From: Azoarcus sp. DN11
GTDB taxonomy: Bacteria; Pseudomonadota; Gammaproteobacteria; Burkholderiales; Rhodocyclaceae
NCBI RefSeq assembly: GCF_003628555.1
Contig: NZ_CP021731.1
Coordinates: 2,914,001-2,978,000, forward strand
Reading direction: 5' to 3'
DNA: 64,000 bases
This document shows positions 17,537 to 24,839 of the stretch, piece by piece; position 1 is the first letter of the stretch, and each line of letters begins with the position of its first letter. The notes under the pieces are model-generated. The model did not search any database. It worked only from the letters and a program-made list of their open reading frames with translations, and was not told where the DNA came from. The translations under genes were made by a program, and so were the position numbers.

Positions 17537-18559
17537 CTACACAGCGGCCGGGCGCCGATACGCGTCGCCCTTGGCGAGGATCGCCCAGATCATGCGTGCA
17601 TGTTTGGCGGCCAGCGCAACAGTGGCCTTGCGGTAGCCGCGCCGTTCGATCAGCGAGCGGATCCAAAGGCTCAGCCGGTCATTTTTGGTACCCAGTGCTG
17701 CGAGCACCGCGCGGGTGCCGTGGATCAGCAGCGTTCGTAGATAGACGTCGCCCTGTTTGGTGATGCGCCCCAGGCGCACCTTGCCGCCGGTCGAATATTG
17801 ACGCGGGACCAAACCGAGCCAGGCGGCGAATTCGCGCCCGCTCTTGAAGACCTTCATGTCGGCGACGCTCGCGACGATCGCGGTGGCGGTGATCGATCCA
17901 ACGCCGGGCATTTCCATTAGGCGCTGCGCCGCTTCGCTGTGGCGGGCCAATGCTTCAATCTCGCGGTCGTAGGCGAGAATTTGCGCATCGAGCGCGCCAA
18001 TGCGTTCATTGACCTCGCGGAACAGGCGGCGCGCGAGCTCGGGGATGCCGTTGCCGGTGTCTTCAAGCACTGGCGGCAGTTTGTGGCGGAAACTGTAGCG
18101 GCCGCGCGGCAACACCATGCCGAATTCGCACAGCATTCCGCGCAGCTGGTTGATGAGCGCCGTGCGCTGGTCGGACACTTCCTTGCGCACGCGATGCAGC
18201 GCCAAGATGGCCTGCTGCTCGACCGATTTCACCGCGACGAAGCGCATGTTCGGCCGCGCGACCGCTTCGCAGATCGCCTCGGCGTCGTTGCCGTCGTTCT
18301 TCCCGCTCTTACGGTACGGGGCGACAAAGCGCGGGGCCATGATCCGCGCGTCGTGGCCGAGCCGGCGCAGCTCGCGTGCGAAATGATGCGCCCCCGAACA
18401 CGCTTCCATACCGATCAGGCACGGCGGCATCTGCGCGAACATCGGCAGCAGATCGGCCCGTCCGACACTTCGCCTGAGCAGCACCTTGCCATCCCTCCCG
18501 ACCCCATGCACACTGAATACATTCTTCGCCAGGTCGATACCGACAGTGGTAACGTTCAT
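17537..18559 (-). CDS. IS110-family transposase (IS1111 group)
   Basis: This 340-residue DEDD transposase has a RuvC-like N-terminal domain with Asp in GIDLAKNVFSVHG, Glu in GMEACSGAHHFAREL and the paired Asp in KNDGNDAEAI. The C-terminal Transposase_20 domain has MPGVGSITATAIVA and the serine segment LVPRQYSTGGKVRLG. All expected catalytic residues are present and the length is normal, so the gene appears intact. GAGGAGTCGAA precedes the ATG. Such enzymes recombine DNA guided by an element-encoded RNA. Confidence 0.92.
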   Translation of the reverse strand: MNVTTVGIDLAKNVFSVHGVGRDGKVLLRRSVGRADLLPMFAQMPPCLIGMEACSGAHHFARELRRLGHDARIMAPRFVAPYRKSGKNDGNDAEAICEAVARPNMRFVAVKSVEQQAILALHRVRKEVSDQRTALINQLRGMLCEFGMVLPRGRYSFRHKLPPVLEDTGNGIPELARRLFREVNERIGALDAQILAYDREIEALARHSEAAQRLMEMPGVGSITATAIVASVADMKVFKSGREFAAWLGLVPRQYSTGGKVRLGRITKQGDVYLRTLLIHGTRAVLAALGTKNDRLSLWIRSLIERRGYRKATVALAAKHARMIWAILAKGDAYRRPAAV

Positions 18560-18640
18560 TTCGACTCCTCCTCACCGTGATTGAGACTTTCGCAATCCCA
18601 ATCTGGCACACCGATGCCCCAGGTGCAGGGGGAGTCCATT

Positions 18641-19144
18641 TCATTCGTTGAGCCGTTCGAGCATGTTGGTGCTCTTCATGTGCTTGTGATGCTGGCGCGG
18701 CAGGCGGTAGAAGGTCAGCGTCTGGCCGATGTTCGATTCGGCCCAGTCAACAAGCTTCGGATACTTCGTCTGCCACTTGCCGATCCACGCGACGAGGTCG
18801 CCGTGGGCCTCCTGCAGGTCGCGCCGGTCGTAGATCCAGCGCAGCTCCTGCAGACAGTCGTCGTCGGCCTTGCGCGGCAGGTAATCGAGGGCGTTCCTCA
18901 GGAAGTGGACATAGCAGCGTTGCCACGCCGCTTCGGTCAGCACTTCGGAAATCGCCTTCCTGAGCCCGGCGTGATCATCCGAGACGACAAACTCCACGCC
19001 CGACAACCCGCGCTCCTTGAGTCGCAACAGGAAATCCTTCCAGCTGCTCTGACTCTCGCGGTTCGCGAGTTCCACCGCCAACACCTGGCGATGCCCCTCC
19101 CAGTTGATGCCGATGGCGATGAGCACCGCTTGGGCACGAATCAC
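18641..19144 (-). pseudogene. IS256-family transposase, central fragment
   Basis: These 167 residues match the catalytic core of IS256/mutator transposases: QAVLIAIGINWEGHRQVLAVE, the acidic motif VSDDHAGLRKAI, and RCYVHFLRNALDYLPRK, ending at NMLERLNE where the IS110-type element inserted. The N-terminal third is missing: upstream of the GTG at 19144 the sequence no longer resembles the family. The gene is therefore truncated at one end and interrupted at the other and cannot be functional. Confidence 0.85.
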
Positions 19145-19284
19145 ACTAAGAACGAGTGAGATATTCCCCAGGGACCCGGCGAGATAATTGCAGGATTTAG
19201 TGGTACCAGCCTGAATTTATCTGGATGTGGCGCAAAAGGGTGTTTGCTGTGGAGAAACACCCGCGCCGCCGGGAATCGGACCGG

Positions 19285-19626
19285 TCAGGTCGCCTCGGCG
19301 GGACGCTTCGAGGCCGGCAAACCGAGGGCGCCAATCGCGGCGACGACGCTCGCCGAAGAGGCTGACGTACGGATGGCAATCGGGTCGGAACCATCGGTGT
19401 CGAGCACGATGACGACGGTCTCGCGTCGGCCGGTCGGAGAACGCAAGTCGGCGGCCTTGAGCCTCTGCGAATAGCGATGCAGGGCGCTACGGGAGAGCCG
19501 GATTCCGGCCGCAGCCAGCTCCTCTTTCACGGTGTCGCAGCAGGCATAGGCATGGCGCCTGAGCAATGCGTCCACGTGGTTCTGTTGGTTCGCCGGCAGC
19601 TTCACAATTGTGCTTGTGCGTCCCAT
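19285..19626 (-). CDS. Phage Mu-like DUF3486 (gp27-type) protein
   Basis: This 113-residue protein starts MGRTSTIVKLPANQQNHVDALLRR and continues with a helix-turn-helix-like segment GIRLSRSALHRYSQRLK, the pattern of Mu gp27/DUF3486 proteins (MGR-S-I-LP ... SRSALxRYxxRL). These are encoded among the morphogenesis genes of Mu-like prophages; the precise role is unclear. The frame opens 39 bp earlier but the internal ATG gives the family N-terminus. No other Mu genes are nearby, so it is probably a stranded prophage remnant, though it looks full length. Confidence 0.6.
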   Translation of the reverse strand: MGRTSTIVKLPANQQNHVDALLRRHAYACCDTVKEELAAAGIRLSRSALHRYSQRLKAADLRSPTGRRETVVIVLDTDGSDPIAIRTSASSASVVAAIGALGLPASKRPAEAT

Positions 19627-19742
19627 GCGCGCGTTCCTCTCATCAGCCGGCCGGGATGGCGGCATGCGACGAGGCTACGGGCAATTCCGGCAACATACCA
19701 AGGAACGGGCTTCACTGCCTGCAGCGCCGCCGCGCGAGGGCG

Positions 19743-20287
19743 TCAGGGGATCAGCCGTGGCGTGCGGGCGGCCTCGATCGTGCTGTTGAGGTGGTAGGAC
19801 TTCGAGGGGCGCAGCGTCCGCCCGTCCGGGCTGCAGATGATCACGTCTTGCGAGCGGTGCAAGTTGGCTGCGGCCTGGATGAAATGCATGGTCGAGCCCG
19901 GCGACTGCGCCGCGTAGCGCTCCACCAGGTCGCGCAGGCGGACCGGGCCGGACTCAGCAAAGATGAGGCGTCCGAAGTGCTCGTGGATGCCATTGACGCA
20001 GGCCTCGCGCGACGAGTCGCCAAAGTCGAAGGTCTCCTGGCCGGTGTATTCGTGGTCGCGGTTCGCGTCGTAGCCCTGCATGAAGACGCCGGGCTCCAAC
20101 TCGTGGCCGAAGGCCGTGGCGTTGTCCCAGTGCAGGTTCTTCATCACCTCGTGCGCCTTGTAGCGGTTCGACAGGTGGATCAGCCAGTAGTCCCACGGCG
20201 TGGCGCCAAGCGGGCGCACGAAGAACAGCGTCGCGAAGCGCGCGCCCGCCTCCTGGCGGATGCCATAGTGTCCGCGCGCGTTGAATT
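19743..20287 (-). pseudogene. Truncated gene, C-terminal part of a possible three-Cys-motif partner (TcmP)-like protein
   Basis: The frame is open into the IS21 end at about 20281 and encodes roughly 180 residues, including TLFFVRPLGATPWDYWLIHLSNRYKAHEVM and KNLHWDNATAFGHELEP. An internal ATG at 20219 gives a 158-residue version. The ending resembles TcmP-type proteins linked to phage and defence genes, but the similarity is from memory and weak. The N-terminus was removed by the IS21 insertion. Its proximity to the Mu-like gene supports a mobile origin. Confidence 0.45.
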
Positions 20288-20372
20288 TTGACCCCCCGTG
20301 TGCACCGAATTCTGACCCCGGGGGTTTAGCCGTTCATCATTGATTGGCTGTATTGAAGTGTAGTCGTATCGA

Positions 20373-20427
20373 CCGAGGGGGAGGAAGCGGCGAAGGGCGT
20401 AGCCCGCAGCCGCTTCCTCCCCCTCGG
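20373..20427 (-). terminator. Very strong hairpin at the 3' end of istB
   Basis: A 19-bp perfect inverted repeat (20373-20391 and 20409-20427) encloses a smaller GGGC-GTA-GCCC stem. It lies 2 bp past the istB stop and probably terminates or stabilises its mRNA. The same GGGCGTAGCCC core occurs in the hairpin after the IS256 fragment (16988-17018). Confidence 0.65.
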
Positions 20428-20428
20428 C

Positions 20429-21250
20429 TCAGAATGGCGCGTCCGGCTCCGCGGTCACATCCAGGGACTCGACGGGCCGCGTCGCCCGGCTCGCCTCGCG
20501 CGCCCGGACGCGCGCCTTGGCCGTCTGACTGCTTTGCTGGAAACGGAAGGATTCGTTGCCCGTTTCCACGATGTGGCAGTGGTGCGTGAGACGGTCGAGG
20601 AGCGCAGTCGTCATCTTCGCGTCGCCGAACACGGAGGGCCATTCGGCAAAGGTCAGGTTCGTCGTGATGATCACGCTGGTGCGCTCGTAGAGCTTGGAGA
20701 TCAGGTGGAAGAGCAAGGCGCCGCCGGCCTGGCTGAAGGGCAGATAGCCCAGTTCGTCGAGGATCACGAGGTCGACGTGCATCAGCGCGTGCGCGAGCCG
20801 CCCCTGTTTGCCGGCGGCCTTCTCCAGTTCCAGACTGTTGGCGAGCTCGACGGTGGAGAAGAAGCGTACCCGCTTGCCGTGCTCGGTGATCGCCTTCACA
20901 CCCAAGGCGGTCGCGAGATGAGTCTTGCCGGTCCCGGTTCCGCCGATGAACACGACGTTGGCGGCGGCGTCGGTGAAGGCAGCGGTGGCGAGCTCGTGGA
21001 TCAGCCTCGCATCGACCTTGGACTTGCCGAAATCGAAGCCGGCCAGATCGCGGTGCATGGGGAAGCGCGCCGCCCCCATCTGATAGCGGATCGAACGCAC
21101 ATGCCGGTCGGTGACCTCAGCTTCGAGCAGACACTGCATGAGCCAGCCGGCACTCTGGATGCCGACACCGCCTTCCGCGAGCAATTCCTCGTAACGCTGG
21201 GCCATGCCGTGCAGACGCAGCGATTTTAGTTCGGCGACGATCTCACGCAT
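20429..21250 (-). CDS. istB: IS21 helper ATPase IstB
   Basis: This 273-residue AAA+ ATPase has Walker [14 protein letters not shown], Walker [12 protein letters not shown] and sensor segment [12 protein letters not shown], the standard IstB set (IS21_IstB ATP-binding). IstB binds DNA and directs IstA to target sites. The ATG at 21250 ([16 protein letters not shown]) overlaps the istA stop by 8 bp, the normal coupling in IS21. The gene looks intact. Confidence 0.93.
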   Translation of the reverse strand: MREIVAELKSLRLHGMAQRYEELLAEGGVGIQSAGWLMQCLLEAEVTDRHVRSIRYQMGAARFPMHRDLAGFDFGKSKVDARLIHELATAAFTDAAANVVFIGGTGTGKTHLATALGVKAITEHGKRVRFFSTVELANSLELEKAAGKQGRLAHALMHVDLVILDELGYLPFSQAGGALLFHLISKLYERTSVIITTNLTFAEWPSVFGDAKMTTALLDRLTHHCHIVETGNESFRFQQSSQTAKARVRAREASRATRPVESLDVTAEPDAPF

Positions 21251-22736
21251 GACCGTTCTCCGCGTGCAGACGGTCATAGCGGCCGGTGTCGGCAATCGGC
21301 ACTTCGGTCACTGCGAGTGCCGTCTCGAGGGGGGCCGGCGGGGGCGCCTGGCGCAGGCGGGCGAGCACATTCTTGACGTGCTCCGCGCTGGGCGAGCCGG
21401 ATTCGAGGATCACTTCGACCGCCACCAGCACGGTCTCGAGGCCATGCCGGGGGACGTGCGCCAGAATGTCGGCCATCAGCCGATCGCCGCCCGGGCGTTT
21501 GACGAGCAGTGTCCGCAGTCGCTGCAGCGGCACCGGCAAGCCTTCGAAGGGTGCTCCGTTGCGCAAAGCGCCCGGCTTGCGTTCGAGCAGCGGCAGGTAG
21601 TGCTGCCAGTCGTAGATGACCTGGCCACGCTCGAAGCTGCGCGCATGGGTGGCGACGAGACCGTCCTCGGCATGGATCTCGATCCGCTCGGGGTACAGCC
21701 GCAGACTCACCTTCTGGTTGGCGAAGGCGCACGGGACCGAGTAGCGATTGCGCTCGTTCGTCACGAGACTGGTACTGGAGACCGGCACGATGGCCTCCAC
21801 GTAGCTATCGAAGCTCGGCACCATCGGCATCAAGGCATCGCGCTCGAGCGCGAGGGCGTCGGCGATGGTGAGGTGCTCGGCGTCGGGGAACGCCAGTTCC
21901 GACCACAGCGCCTGGCAGCGCACCTCGAGCCAGGCGTTCAGTTCGGTGAAGCTGCAGAAGCGCCGTTGTAGCGCCTCATGCCACAGGCGCCGCCGGCTGT
22001 CCTGCACGTTCTTCTCGACGACCCCTTTCTCCCAGCCGCTGGCAACGTTGCAGAAGTCCGGATCGAACAGGTAGTGCGCCGCCATCGCCGCGAAGCGCGT
22101 ATTGACGATGCGCCGCTTGCCCACGCCAACCTTATCGACAGCGGTCTTCATGTTGTCGTAGATGCCGCGCCGGGGAATGCCGCCGAACACCCGGAATGCA
22201 CGCGTGTGCGCGTCGAACAGCATCTCATGGCTCTGCGTCGGGTAGGCCGCGAGCATGAAGGCGCGGCTCGCACAGAGCTTCGTGTGCGCGAGCAGCACCT
22301 TGCGATGGAAGCCGCCGATCACCAGCGCTTCCTCGCTCCAGTCAAACTGGAAGGCCTCCCCGAATTCGAATTTGAGCGGGATGAAGCTCGATTTCGCAGG
22401 CTTCCCACCGGCCTCGCGCCAGCGTCGCACGTACTCGCTCACCCGCGAGTAGCTGCCCGTGAAGCCCAACTCCTTCAACTGCCGAAACAGCACCAGCGCC
22501 GTGCGCCGCTCCCGCTTCGCCCGTCGGGCGTCCGCCTCGAGCCACTGCACGAGCCGCGTCTCGAAGGGCGCCAGTACCGTCTCCCGCGCCGTTCGCCGGT
22601 ACTTCGGTTCGGCTCCCTCGCCAGCCCTCAGCCATTGCCGCACGGTGTTGCGTGCCAGCCCCGTGCGCCGGCAGATCTCCTTGATCGACAGACCGTCGCG
22701 AAAGTGCAACCGCCGAATCTTGCCCAGCATGTTCAT
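21243..22736 (-). CDS. istA: IS21 transposase IstA
   Basis: This is a DDE-type transposase of about 497 residues. An N-terminal helix-turn-helix ([23 protein letters not shown]) is followed by the rve core with Asp in FQFDWSEE, Asp in [10 protein letters not shown] and Glu in [10 protein letters not shown], then a C-terminal DNA-binding part. GAGGAG lies directly against an ATG at 22745, so the ATG at 22736 ([11 protein letters not shown]) with normal spacing is preferred. The gene is intact and paired with istB. Confidence 0.93.
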   Translation of the reverse strand: MNMLGKIRRLHFRDGLSIKEICRRTGLARNTVRQWLRAGEGAEPKYRRTARETVLAPFETRLVQWLEADARRAKRERRTALVLFRQLKELGFTGSYSRVSEYVRRWREAGGKPAKSSFIPLKFEFGEAFQFDWSEEALVIGGFHRKVLLAHTKLCASRAFMLAAYPTQSHEMLFDAHTRAFRVFGGIPRRGIYDNMKTAVDKVGVGKRRIVNTRFAAMAAHYLFDPDFCNVASGWEKGVVEKNVQDSRRRLWHEALQRRFCSFTELNAWLEVRCQALWSELAFPDAEHLTIADALALERDALMPMVPSFDSYVEAIVPVSSTSLVTNERNRYSVPCAFANQKVSLRLYPERIEIHAEDGLVATHARSFERGQVIYDWQHYLPLLERKPGALRNGAPFEGLPVPLQRLRTLLVKRPGGDRLMADILAHVPRHGLETVLVAVEVILESGSPSAEHVKNVLARLRQAPPPAPLETALAVTEVPIADTGRYDRLHAENGHA

Positions 22737-22838
22737 GGTGATCATCTCCTCGAACCCTGCTCAAACATCGAGCAGGCAGGTTAATCACCAGGGTCAATTT
22801 TCAGCGCGCACAACCCGCGAAAGGGGGTCAATTTTCAA

Positions 22839-22940
22839 TGCGTAGCAACAGCGCAAAAGCTGCTCGGCCACTCGAAACGCGAGATGACCGAGCATTATGT
22901 CCGCAAGCGTCGAGGCGAGAAAGTGAGCCCCGTAAAGTGA
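22839..22940 (+). pseudogene. Tyrosine recombinase/integrase, last 33 codons
   Basis: Reading from the IS21 end, the frame gives AQKLLGHSKREMTEHYVR followed by KRRGEKVSPVK and a stop. LLGH contains a catalytic-box His and HYVR the nucleophilic Tyr of phage-type integrases. Everything upstream was removed at the IS21 junction. A terminator overlaps the stop and a tRNA-His fragment lies 84 bp further on, the usual place of an integrase next to its attachment site. Confidence 0.75.
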
Positions 22941-22969
22941 AAACGGCTCGCTTTTCAGCGAGCCGTTTT
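22940..22969 (+). terminator. Intrinsic terminator after the integrase remnant
   Basis: Arms AAAACGGCTCGCT (22940-22952) and AGCGAGCCGTTTT (22957-22969) form a perfect 13-bp stem with a TTTC loop and terminal T tract. The symmetrical A/T ends make it potentially bidirectional. Confidence 0.85.
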
Positions 22970-23024
22970 GTAGAACGATTGGCGATTTGTAGATTGCCTA
23001 CTTTTCCCCAAGTCCTTGATTACT

Positions 23025-23069
23025 TGGGGCGACATACCGGGATCGAACCGGTGACACCTGGAGCCACAA
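23025..23069 (-). other. 3' half of a tRNA-His gene, probable integrase attachment site (att) remnant
   Basis: Read on the minus strand, these 45 nt give anticodon loop TTGTGGC with anticodon GTG, TCCAG, variable GTGTC, a perfect T arm (ACCGG-TTCGATC-CCGGT), acceptor strand ATGTCGC, discriminator C and CCA. Discriminator C with GTG is the tRNA-His signature. Upstream of the loop the 5' anticodon strand no longer pairs and the D arm is absent, so only the half downstream of the anticodon is present. This is what integration into a tRNA leaves at one end of an island. A CCCCAAGT/ACTTGGGG hairpin (23006-23029) overlaps its 3' end. The rest of 22970-23319 holds no recognisable gene. Confidence 0.7.
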
Positions 23070-23319
23070 GACTGGTTACTAATACGTAAAATCAAACACT
23101 TGCGTCACTTTATTTTCAAAACAACGTCTTCCCACTCCCCGCAACGGCGCGGAACTACGGCGGACTTTTGAAAGTTCTTTGGGTGCAATCCGACCTTTCC
23201 AGCGTCCTAATCAAACGCCCGTCACCACGGTCACGGCGGCTGGATCACTGCCACGCACCGGGGGAGCAATGACAGGTCGAGCAACGGCGGTGCGAGTATG
23301 ACCCGTGATTCCGCACGAA

Positions 23320-23730
23320 TCAGATCGGCCTTCTCCGGAGAGCCCAATCATCGGGAGCGCTCTCGGCCGGGTCGAAGTCGAGTTCGACTTCGACCCCGTT
23401 CGGATCCGTGAAGAAGACCTGCCACGTGCGCAGTTCGCCCGGCGCGCGAATGATGCGGTAGCTGACGCCGGCCGCATCCAGGCGATTCAGCGTGCGCACT
23501 AGTCCCTCAGCGCGAAATGCCATGTGGTCGAGAACGCCCCGACGCGGCTCGGGCATTTCTTTGACACTGATGACGTGCAGCACGGCTTGCTGCGATATGT
23601 AGAGCCAGCAGCCGGAGACGGGAAAAGGCGGACGCGGCCCTTCCTCCATCTCGAGCAGTTCCGTGTAGAAGCGACGCGTCACATCGAGGCGATCGGTAAC
23701 GATCGTGAAGTGGTCCATTCGCGTGATCAT
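23320..23730 (-). CDS. VOC family protein (glyoxalase/extradiol-dioxygenase fold)
   Basis: This 136-residue single-unit VOC protein has paired beta-alpha-beta modules: MDHFTIVTDRLDVTRRFYTELL at the start with a candidate metal-binding His, VLDHMAFRAEG in the middle, and FTDPNGVEVELDFDP with a candidate Glu at the end. Members include small extradiol dioxygenases, glyoxalases and resistance proteins, so activity cannot be fixed. It lies 69 bp from the SDR on the same strand and is the first catabolic-type gene after the tRNA-His remnant. Confidence 0.8.
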   Translation of the reverse strand: MITRMDHFTIVTDRLDVTRRFYTELLEMEEGPRPPFPVSGCWLYISQQAVLHVISVKEMPEPRRGVLDHMAFRAEGLVRTLNRLDAAGVSYRIIRAPGELRTWQVFFTDPNGVEVELDFDPAESAPDDWALRRRPI

Positions 23731-23799
23731 GAATTGCTCCGACGGAGGTTGAATTCTGTAAGGCGGCAGGACGCCGTGGTTTGCAGCGGGTGAGCGCTC

Positions 23800-24579
23800 T
23801 TACATGAGCCCGCTGTAGCTTCCACCGTCCACCTGCAAGTTCTGTCCCGATATGTAGGAAGCCTGCATTGAACACAGAAACGCACATGCGGCGGCGAACT
23901 CCTCGGGGCGGCCGAATCTGCCTGCAGCGACGGGCTTGAGCATGTCATGCCGGGCCTCCTCGAAGCTGCACCCGGCTCTCGTCGCCTGCTGTTCGATCAA
24001 GTAGCGCAGCCGGTCGGTTTCGATCCGCTCCGGCAGCAGGTTATTGATCGTGACGTTGTCGCGCGCGACGGCTCGCGATAGTGCCTTGGAGAAGGCCGTC
24101 AATCCTGCGCGCGCGGCAGTCGAGAGCCCGAGCGGGAGCTGCGGCGATTTCACCATCGCGGAGGTGATATTGACGATGCGCCCGAACTTGCGCTTCCGCA
24201 TTCCCCCCACGACGGCCTGGATGAGGAGTATCCCGGACAGCATGTTGGCTTCGATGGCGCCCAGCCACGCTGCGTGATCCCAATCCTCGATCCTGCCGGG
24301 TGCGGGCCCGCCGTTGTTGGTGACGAGGATGTCCGGTTCATCGCATGCGGCGAGCAGAAGCTGCCGCCCTCGCTCGGTATCGAGGTCCGCAGCAACGGTG
24401 ACGGGCCTCACTCCGGTCTCCCGCGCGATCTCGTCTGCCGCCAAGGTCAGGCGCCCCTCGTCACGTCCGTTGAGGAAGACCGTACAGCCTTCCCGCGCCA
24501 ACTCCAAGGCACAGGCTCTTCCAAGGCCGCGTGAGGACGCGCACACGATCGCCCGACGTCCATTGATTCCGAAATCCAT
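23800..24579 (-). CDS. SDR family oxidoreductase with SxxxR in place of YxxxK
   Basis: This 259-residue Rossmann SDR has CASSRGLGRACALELAREG, NNGGPAPG and a C-terminal QNLQVDGGSYSGLM. At the catalytic position the sequence is LGLSTAARAGL, so Tyr and Lys are replaced by Ser and Arg; a family with NNGGP and this change is common in bacteria and is not well characterised. It is divergent from the Rieske dioxygenase operon across a 260-bp regulatory region. It may act on a ring alcohol or diol, but classical dehydrogenase chemistry is doubtful. Confidence 0.78.
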   Translation of the reverse strand: MDFGINGRRAIVCASSRGLGRACALELAREGCTVFLNGRDEGRLTLAADEIARETGVRPVTVAADLDTERGRQLLLAACDEPDILVTNNGGPAPGRIEDWDHAAWLGAIEANMLSGILLIQAVVGGMRKRKFGRIVNITSAMVKSPQLPLGLSTAARAGLTAFSKALSRAVARDNVTINNLLPERIETDRLRYLIEQQATRAGCSFEEARHDMLKPVAAGRFGRPEEFAAACAFLCSMQASYISGQNLQVDGGSYSGLM

Positions 24580-24716
24580 TCAGCTCTCCTGCCACGTCTT
24601 GAATTTGCCTCACAGGGACGGCCTTGATCCACTTTTTTGCAAAAGTGTTCAACTTCACCAAAGCCGCGCAAGCCTGCGGATGTCGCGCGTAGGCGAGGCA
24701 CCATCGGCCATTTTTG

Positions 24717-24730
24717 TTGACATAGATCAA
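24717..24730 (+). promoter_or_regulatory. FNR/ANR-like box upstream of the first dioxygenase operon
   Basis: TTGAC-ATAG-ATCAA matches the FNR consensus TTGAT-N4-ATCAA at 9 of 10 defined positions. Its centre is about 30 bp upstream of a weak -10-like GATACT (24753-24758), a spacing compatible with class II activation. The start codon is at 24840. Confidence 0.5.
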
Positions 24731-24756
24731 ATCGCACCATGAACAACGGTAGGATA

Positions 24757-24807
24757 CTGCGCTTAAATTATACATCTTTTGTGTTTATGTTCAGTTTTTA
24801 AGCGCAG
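24757..24807. promoter_or_regulatory. Long-spaced perfect inverted repeat upstream of the dioxygenase operon
   Basis: Arms CTGCGCTTAAA (24757-24767) and TTTAAGCGCAG (24797-24807) are perfect 11-mers with centres 40 bp apart, about four helical turns. The spacer is AT-rich. The second arm ends 32 bp before the start codon. This suggests a looping or two-dimer operator. Confidence 0.55.
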
Positions 24808-24839
24808 ACGAACGGACGACCTTCAAGGAGGAGGAACAC

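Larger units (their letters stand above)
17211..18645 (-). mobile_element. IS110-family (IS1111-type) insertion sequence inside an IS256 transposase gene
   Basis: Twelve-bp subterminal inverted repeats ATGGACTCCCCC (17216-17227) and GGGGGAGTCCAT (18628-18639) bracket one transposase gene. Outside them the IS256 frame resumes: ...ERLNE on one side and EIKRRT on the other, so the IS256 codons can be rejoined across the element. Subterminal repeats and a long (about 310 bp) noncoding stretch downstream of the transposase are features of the IS1111 group. Exact tips are uncertain by a few bases. Confidence 0.8.
20282..22837 (-). mobile_element. IS21-family insertion sequence, about 2.56 kb, apparently complete
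   Basis: The element starts TGAATTTTGACCCCCC and ends GGGGGTCAATTTTCA, imperfect terminal inverted repeats. Each end has a second copy of the motif: GAATTCTGACCCC at 20307-20319 and GGGTCAATTTTCA at 22791-22803. Multiple end repeats of this type are typical of IS21 transposase binding sites. It encodes overlapping istA and istB, both intact. It cuts a TcmP-like gene on one side and a tyrosine integrase gene on the other, so a deletion may have accompanied or followed insertion. No convincing target duplication was seen. Confidence 0.88.

Noticed and set aside
23025..23069. A complete tRNA gene
   Set aside because: Only the anticodon loop, variable region, T arm and acceptor 3' strand match. 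The D arm and both 5' strands are missing, so it is annotated as an att-type remnant.
22838..23089. 83-residue open frame after the IS21 element
   Set aside because: The neighbouring frame gives a clear integrase C-terminus with LLGH and HYVR. The 83-residue frame runs through the terminator and tRNA fragment and has no family.
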